Shown here: positions 61,347-64,000 of the stretch, one piece after another
Position numbering within the stretch: the first letter of the stretch is position 1
Layout: every line of letters starts with the position of its first letter
Origin: Sphingobium sp. WTD-1
Lineage (GTDB): Bacteria; Pseudomonadota; Alphaproteobacteria; Sphingomonadales; Sphingomonadaceae
Reading direction: 5' to 3'
NCBI RefSeq assembly: GCF_030128825.1
Contig: NZ_CP119127.1
Span: 3,162,001-3,226,000, forward strand
Length of the DNA: 64,000 nt
Notes under the pieces: generated by a model
The model's database searches: none
The model's input: only the letters and a program-made list of their open reading frames with translations
Told to the model about the DNA's origin: nothing
Translations under genes and position numbers: made by a program

Positions 61347-62686
61347 GGCGATTGCATCCCCTGCAGCCAGTCGTCAGCATCTGCCGGTGACCCGTCCTTC
61401 TGTGCCAGCCGTGCATTTTCGAACATGATGTGCAGCACCAGCATCAGCAGCGGCGGGACCAGGATCATCAGCACCGCCAGCCAGAAGTTGGAGGCGAAGC
61501 GCGCACCACGCGCCACGGTCAGGACGATCTCGACCGGAGGTAGACCTTCGGCCTTGTAGGTGCCGCTGGCCGTATCATAGGCAAAGCTTCCCGAACTGCC
61601 CCAATGATGTGCCTGTACGTCTACCACCAGATCATAGGTGCCAGCAGGGAGACTGGCGACCTTCAGCGTCTGCGCCCGCGCCCCTTCCGACCAATAGCCG
61701 TCGGAATCCCGTCCCGAATAATGTTCGTTGAGGGCATAGGCATCATAGCTGTCCTGGGTCTTGCGATCGACGAAGGCGACATCGACGTCGACCCAGCCCT
61801 GCTCGACACCGGGCGTTTCCACTTCCACCGTCATCGCCTGTCGTCCGAGCGGCAACTGGATCGGGCCGAAGGTCTGCGACACGGTCGGGCCATCGGGGAT
61901 CGCCGACAGACTGAAGCCCTGGGGCTGCGCGGTCCAGCCGAACAGGGTCGCTAGCACTAGCAGCGCCACGAAGGACAAGGCGGCGATCGGCCACCAGCCC
62001 TTGATCCGCCGGGCATAGGGCGATGGCTGATGCGCGAGCGGCGTCATCCCGGGCAGCCAGGCCGGCGGCGGCGCGACATCGAAAGCGGCACCGATTTCTT
62101 GTCCGGTCAGCAATTCGCTGATCGTCCAGCTCTTCTCCCGATCATCCTGTTCCTGGCTCAGCATGAAGCCGGGGCGGACATAATCGGTGGCGCGCACTTC
62201 CTCGCCCACCTTGACCCGCCAGTAGAATTCGCCCGCCACCCGCGTCACCCGCGCGGTGCTGCCGCTGTAGAAGGGGCTGAAGCGGCGGCGGCCGACGATC
62301 AGGTCGCCACCGTCGCGCTGCGGCGTAGCGGTCAGCATGGTGCCAAGGCTCCAATGACCGTTCTGCGCGATCAGCCAGCGATAGCCGGCATATGGGTTGA
62401 ACAGCAGATATTCGTCCCAGGCCGCCCAGCCATCGGTCCGTTGCAGCCAGCCGATCGCTTCCCACTCCACTCCGCGCAGCGTACCGCGCGTGCCGAGCGG
62501 AATGGCGAGCGATGCCTGCACCTCATGATAGCGGGTGATGATCCGCGCATCGGGATTGGTCGCATCGATCAGCGTGCCGCAATATTCGCAGGCGAGCGTC
62601 ACCGTATAGCCGGCCGCGCGCATGGCGATCGTCCCGCCGCAGGCCGGGCAGGACAGGGTGCGGACGCTGCTGTCGTCAGGCGACAT
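61343..62686 (-). CDS. DUF4178 protein with zinc ribbon and membrane helices
   Basis: 447 residues. An N-terminal zinc ribbon (SCPACGG then CEYCGT, about residues 13-40) precedes a DUF4178 domain (about 55-200: GTLRGVEWEAIGWLQRTDGWAAWDEYLLFNPYAGYRWLI, GEFYWRVKVGEEV). A membrane helix follows (about 232-250, WWPIAALSFVALLVLATLFGW), then a beta-rich outer domain and a second helix near the C-terminus (FWLAVLMILVPPLLMLVLHIMF). It begins inside the end of the second DUF4178 gene (11-bp overlap) and ends inside the microprotein start. DUF4178 proteins have no established activity and recur next to DUF350 and polyamine genes. Confidence 0.85.
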   Translation of the reverse strand: MSPDDSSVRTLSCPACGGTIAMRAAGYTVTLACEYCGTLIDATNPDARIITRYHEVQASLAIPLGTRGTLRGVEWEAIGWLQRTDGWAAWDEYLLFNPYAGYRWLIAQNGHWSLGTMLTATPQRDGGDLIVGRRRFSPFYSGSTARVTRVAGEFYWRVKVGEEVRATDYVRPGFMLSQEQDDREKSWTISELLTGQEIGAAFDVAPPPAWLPGMTPLAHQPSPYARRIKGWWPIAALSFVALLVLATLFGWTAQPQGFSLSAIPDGPTVSQTFGPIQLPLGRQAMTVEVETPGVEQGWVDVDVAFVDRKTQDSYDAYALNEHYSGRDSDGYWSEGARAQTLKVASLPAGTYDLVVDVQAHHWGSSGSFAYDTASGTYKAEGLPPVEIVLTVARGARFASNFWLAVLMILVPPLLMLVLHIMFENARLAQKDGSPADADDWLQGMQSP

Positions 62687-63347
62687 GCGGGTGCAAGCTC
62701 CAGCCCGGCAGGGACCGCAGGTTGCGCGGTTGCAGCGACGCCAGCGTCACATGATGGCCGACATAGAGGGACGGGCCGTGCCGATCCTTCTGGAAGGACG
62801 CGCAGCGCCCGTCGCGGTTGCGGAAATCGACGCTCAACGCTTCCCAGCCGGCCGGCGCGGTGAAGGGCAGTTCGCCCTCGCAACCAATGCAGCGCACGGT
62901 GCGGATATCGGTGATCTCATAGCTGTGCCCGGCAATATTGCCGCTCTCGCCCGGCATGACCGGCGCGTCGTTCATCAGGCGGCGGATCATCTGCGCCAGC
63001 GATCCTGCCAGTTCCACCTCGCGCAGCGCCATGAACTGGCCCATCGCCTCGCCCAGCCAAGCATGGCTGCCATCGGCCAGCAGCATCAGCCATTCGTTCC
63101 AGGCGCCATCGTCCCAGGCCCAGCGGACCCGGCCGATGATAGAAAAGGACTGGTCGAAGCACTGCCCTTCGGTGCCGATCTGGACGGGGCTGATGTCGAA
63201 CGGCAGGACCGCCGCCTCCCCCATCGCTTGGGCGCTCTGGCTGTAGCGAACCACCAGCGCGCGACAATAGTCGCACACCCGGACGGGCAGAGCCGGCGAG
63301 CGGAAGACAACCTCCGCGCCGCAAGTGGGACAGGCAAGGGATTGCAT
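62676..63347 (-). CDS. Short DUF4178 protein with zinc ribbon
   Basis: 223 residues with no membrane segment. A zinc ribbon at the N-terminus (LACPTCGAEV, then VCDYCRALVV) and a third Cys pair (VRCIGCEGEL, about 151-160) suggest one or two metal sites. The DUF4178 part includes FSIIGRVRWAWDDGAWNEWLMLLADGSHAWLGEAMGQF. It is a soluble paralogue of the next protein in the operon and could form a heterocomplex with it. It lies seven bases after the SPFH gene and overlaps the next gene by 11 bp. Confidence 0.83.
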   Translation of the reverse strand: MQSLACPTCGAEVVFRSPALPVRVCDYCRALVVRYSQSAQAMGEAAVLPFDISPVQIGTEGQCFDQSFSIIGRVRWAWDDGAWNEWLMLLADGSHAWLGEAMGQFMALREVELAGSLAQMIRRLMNDAPVMPGESGNIAGHSYEITDIRTVRCIGCEGELPFTAPAGWEALSVDFRNRDGRCASFQKDRHGPSLYVGHHVTLASLQPRNLRSLPGWSLHPHVA

Positions 63348-63354
63348 CGACGGC

Positions 63355-64000
63355 TTAGCGGATGCGGCCCAGCAGTTCCGCCTTCTTGCTGTCGAACTCG
63401 GCCTGGGTGAGCGAGCCCATTTCCAGCAACTTGTGCAGCCTTTCGATCAGGGCGAAGGGATCTTCGGAAGGTGCCGCCGGGGCGCTGGCCGCGCCGCCCA
63501 GCGCCCCGGCCATGGCCTGGCCAATGGCAAGGCCGGCCGTTGCGCCCGCGCCGACGCCGGCGACACCGCCGGACTGCGCCGCGGCAGTCTCGATCGCCTC
63601 GGCCGCCTGGAACCTGGCATAGCGGTCGAGATCGCCCAGCACCCGCATCGAACTGGCCTTGTCGAGATGCTTCTGCACCTCTTCGGGAAGGGACAGGCTT
63701 TCGACGAAGAAGCTTTCGACCGACAGGCCCCATTGCGCGAAGGCGGGCGCGACCGCGGCCTTGAGCGCATCGGACAGGGCACTCTGGCTGGCGGCAAGGT
63801 CGAGGAAGGCGGTGCCGCCGCCCGCCACGCCGGTTGCCAGCGCAGTCTGGATCGCCGCACGGAGCTGCGGCTCGACATCCGCTACCTTCACTTCGCCCAG
63901 CGTCCCCATGATCCGCGAGGCGAAGGGCGCGATTTCCTTGATACGGAAGCTGTAGCGGCCGAAGGCCCGGACGCGCAGCGGCCCCAGTTCGGGGTCGCGC
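63355..64000 (-). CDS. SPFH-domain protein with C-terminal SHOCT (5' end off the right edge)
   Basis: The C-terminal 214 codons are in the window, and the frame is open to the edge. The visible SPFH part includes VRAFGRYSFRIKEIAPFASRIMGTLGEV, LRAAIQTALA and QWGLSVESFFVESLSLPEEVQKHLDKASSMRVLGDLDRYARFQAAEAIE. These match the YdjI-like (virion-core-type) branch of SPFH proteins. A Gly/Ala-rich helix (about 63480-63590) and a terminal SHOCT motif (DPFALIERLHKLLEMGSLTQAEFDSKKAELL) follow. Such proteins scaffold membrane microdomains. It is the first visible gene of the DUF4178/DUF350/polyamine operon; its start and promoter are outside the window. Confidence 0.85.
   Translation of the reverse strand, partial: RDPELGPLRVRAFGRYSFRIKEIAPFASRIMGTLGEVKVADVEPQLRAAIQTALATGVAGGGTAFLDLAASQSALSDALKAAVAPAFAQWGLSVESFFVESLSLPEEVQKHLDKASSMRVLGDLDRYARFQAAEAIETAAAQSGGVAGVGAGATAGLAIGQAMAGALGGAASAPAAPSEDPFALIERLHKLLEMGSLTQAEFDSKKAELLGRIR

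Overview
The window is GC-rich, densely coded alphaproteobacterial chromosome, most likely from a sphingomonad (Sphingobium/Sphingomonas type). The genus is an inference from gene content, not a search result. The main pointers are a DivL-type pseudokinase with tyrosine in the H-box, the run ahcY-divL-tsaE-amgK-murU-addB-addA-trxA, a large TonB-dependent receptor, and many Tat-exported or secreted hydrolases. No rRNA, tRNA or CRISPR array was seen.

Layout. (1) 1-7908: a leftward stress/xenobiotic cluster (two Asp-nucleophile epoxide-hydrolase-like enzymes, a serine-type alpha/beta hydrolase, Ohr, and a truncated secreted-protein gene) diverges from a DipZ-like thioredoxin-fold protein and a 913-residue winged-helix/NTPase/TPR regulator. 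(2) 8092-14714: an RND efflux operon (adaptor, pump, outer-membrane lipoprotein) diverges from soxR. A SoxR box between them sits in a 19-bp promoter spacer that points at the efflux genes. (3) 14715-16818: a decayed stretch with a frameshifted DUF1905 remnant, a dead IS5-family element and a small membrane protein. (4) 16766-25032: glycine-zipper protein, secA, a GT-C glycosyltransferase, argJ, an inositol monophosphatase-like enzyme, a GST, and trxA. (5) 25092-37538: the leftward housekeeping run addA, addB, murU-like, amgK-like, tsaE, divL and, behind a terminator, ahcY. (6) 37658-49907: mixed metabolism and envelope genes (YqgE, peroxiredoxin, AMP nucleosidase, diguanylate cyclase, M2 and S9 peptidases, asd-yjdF-hydrolase, a methyltransferase).

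(7) 50199-57409: a TonB-dependent receptor, a YdcF-like protein and a P1-type nuclease form one operon. It is flanked by a divergent ROK-family regulator and a convergent GPH-type transporter, which suggests a substrate-scavenging locus. (8) 57473-64000, running off the right edge: a tightly overlapping leftward operon of SPFH/SHOCT protein, two DUF4178 proteins, a 48-residue membrane microprotein, a half-size DUF350 protein, a membrane-embedded aminopropyltransferase (spermidine-synthase type), a Tat-exported FAD lipoprotein and S-adenosylmethionine decarboxylase. This is the best candidate for an uncharacterised system: SpeD would supply decarboxylated SAM to a membrane-bound aminopropyltransferase, tied to SPFH/DUF350 membrane-domain proteins.

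Convergent gene pairs are separated by strong bidirectional hairpin terminators. Several starts were moved inward from the longest open frame on the basis of visible Shine-Dalgarno sequences; alternatives are stated in the entries.
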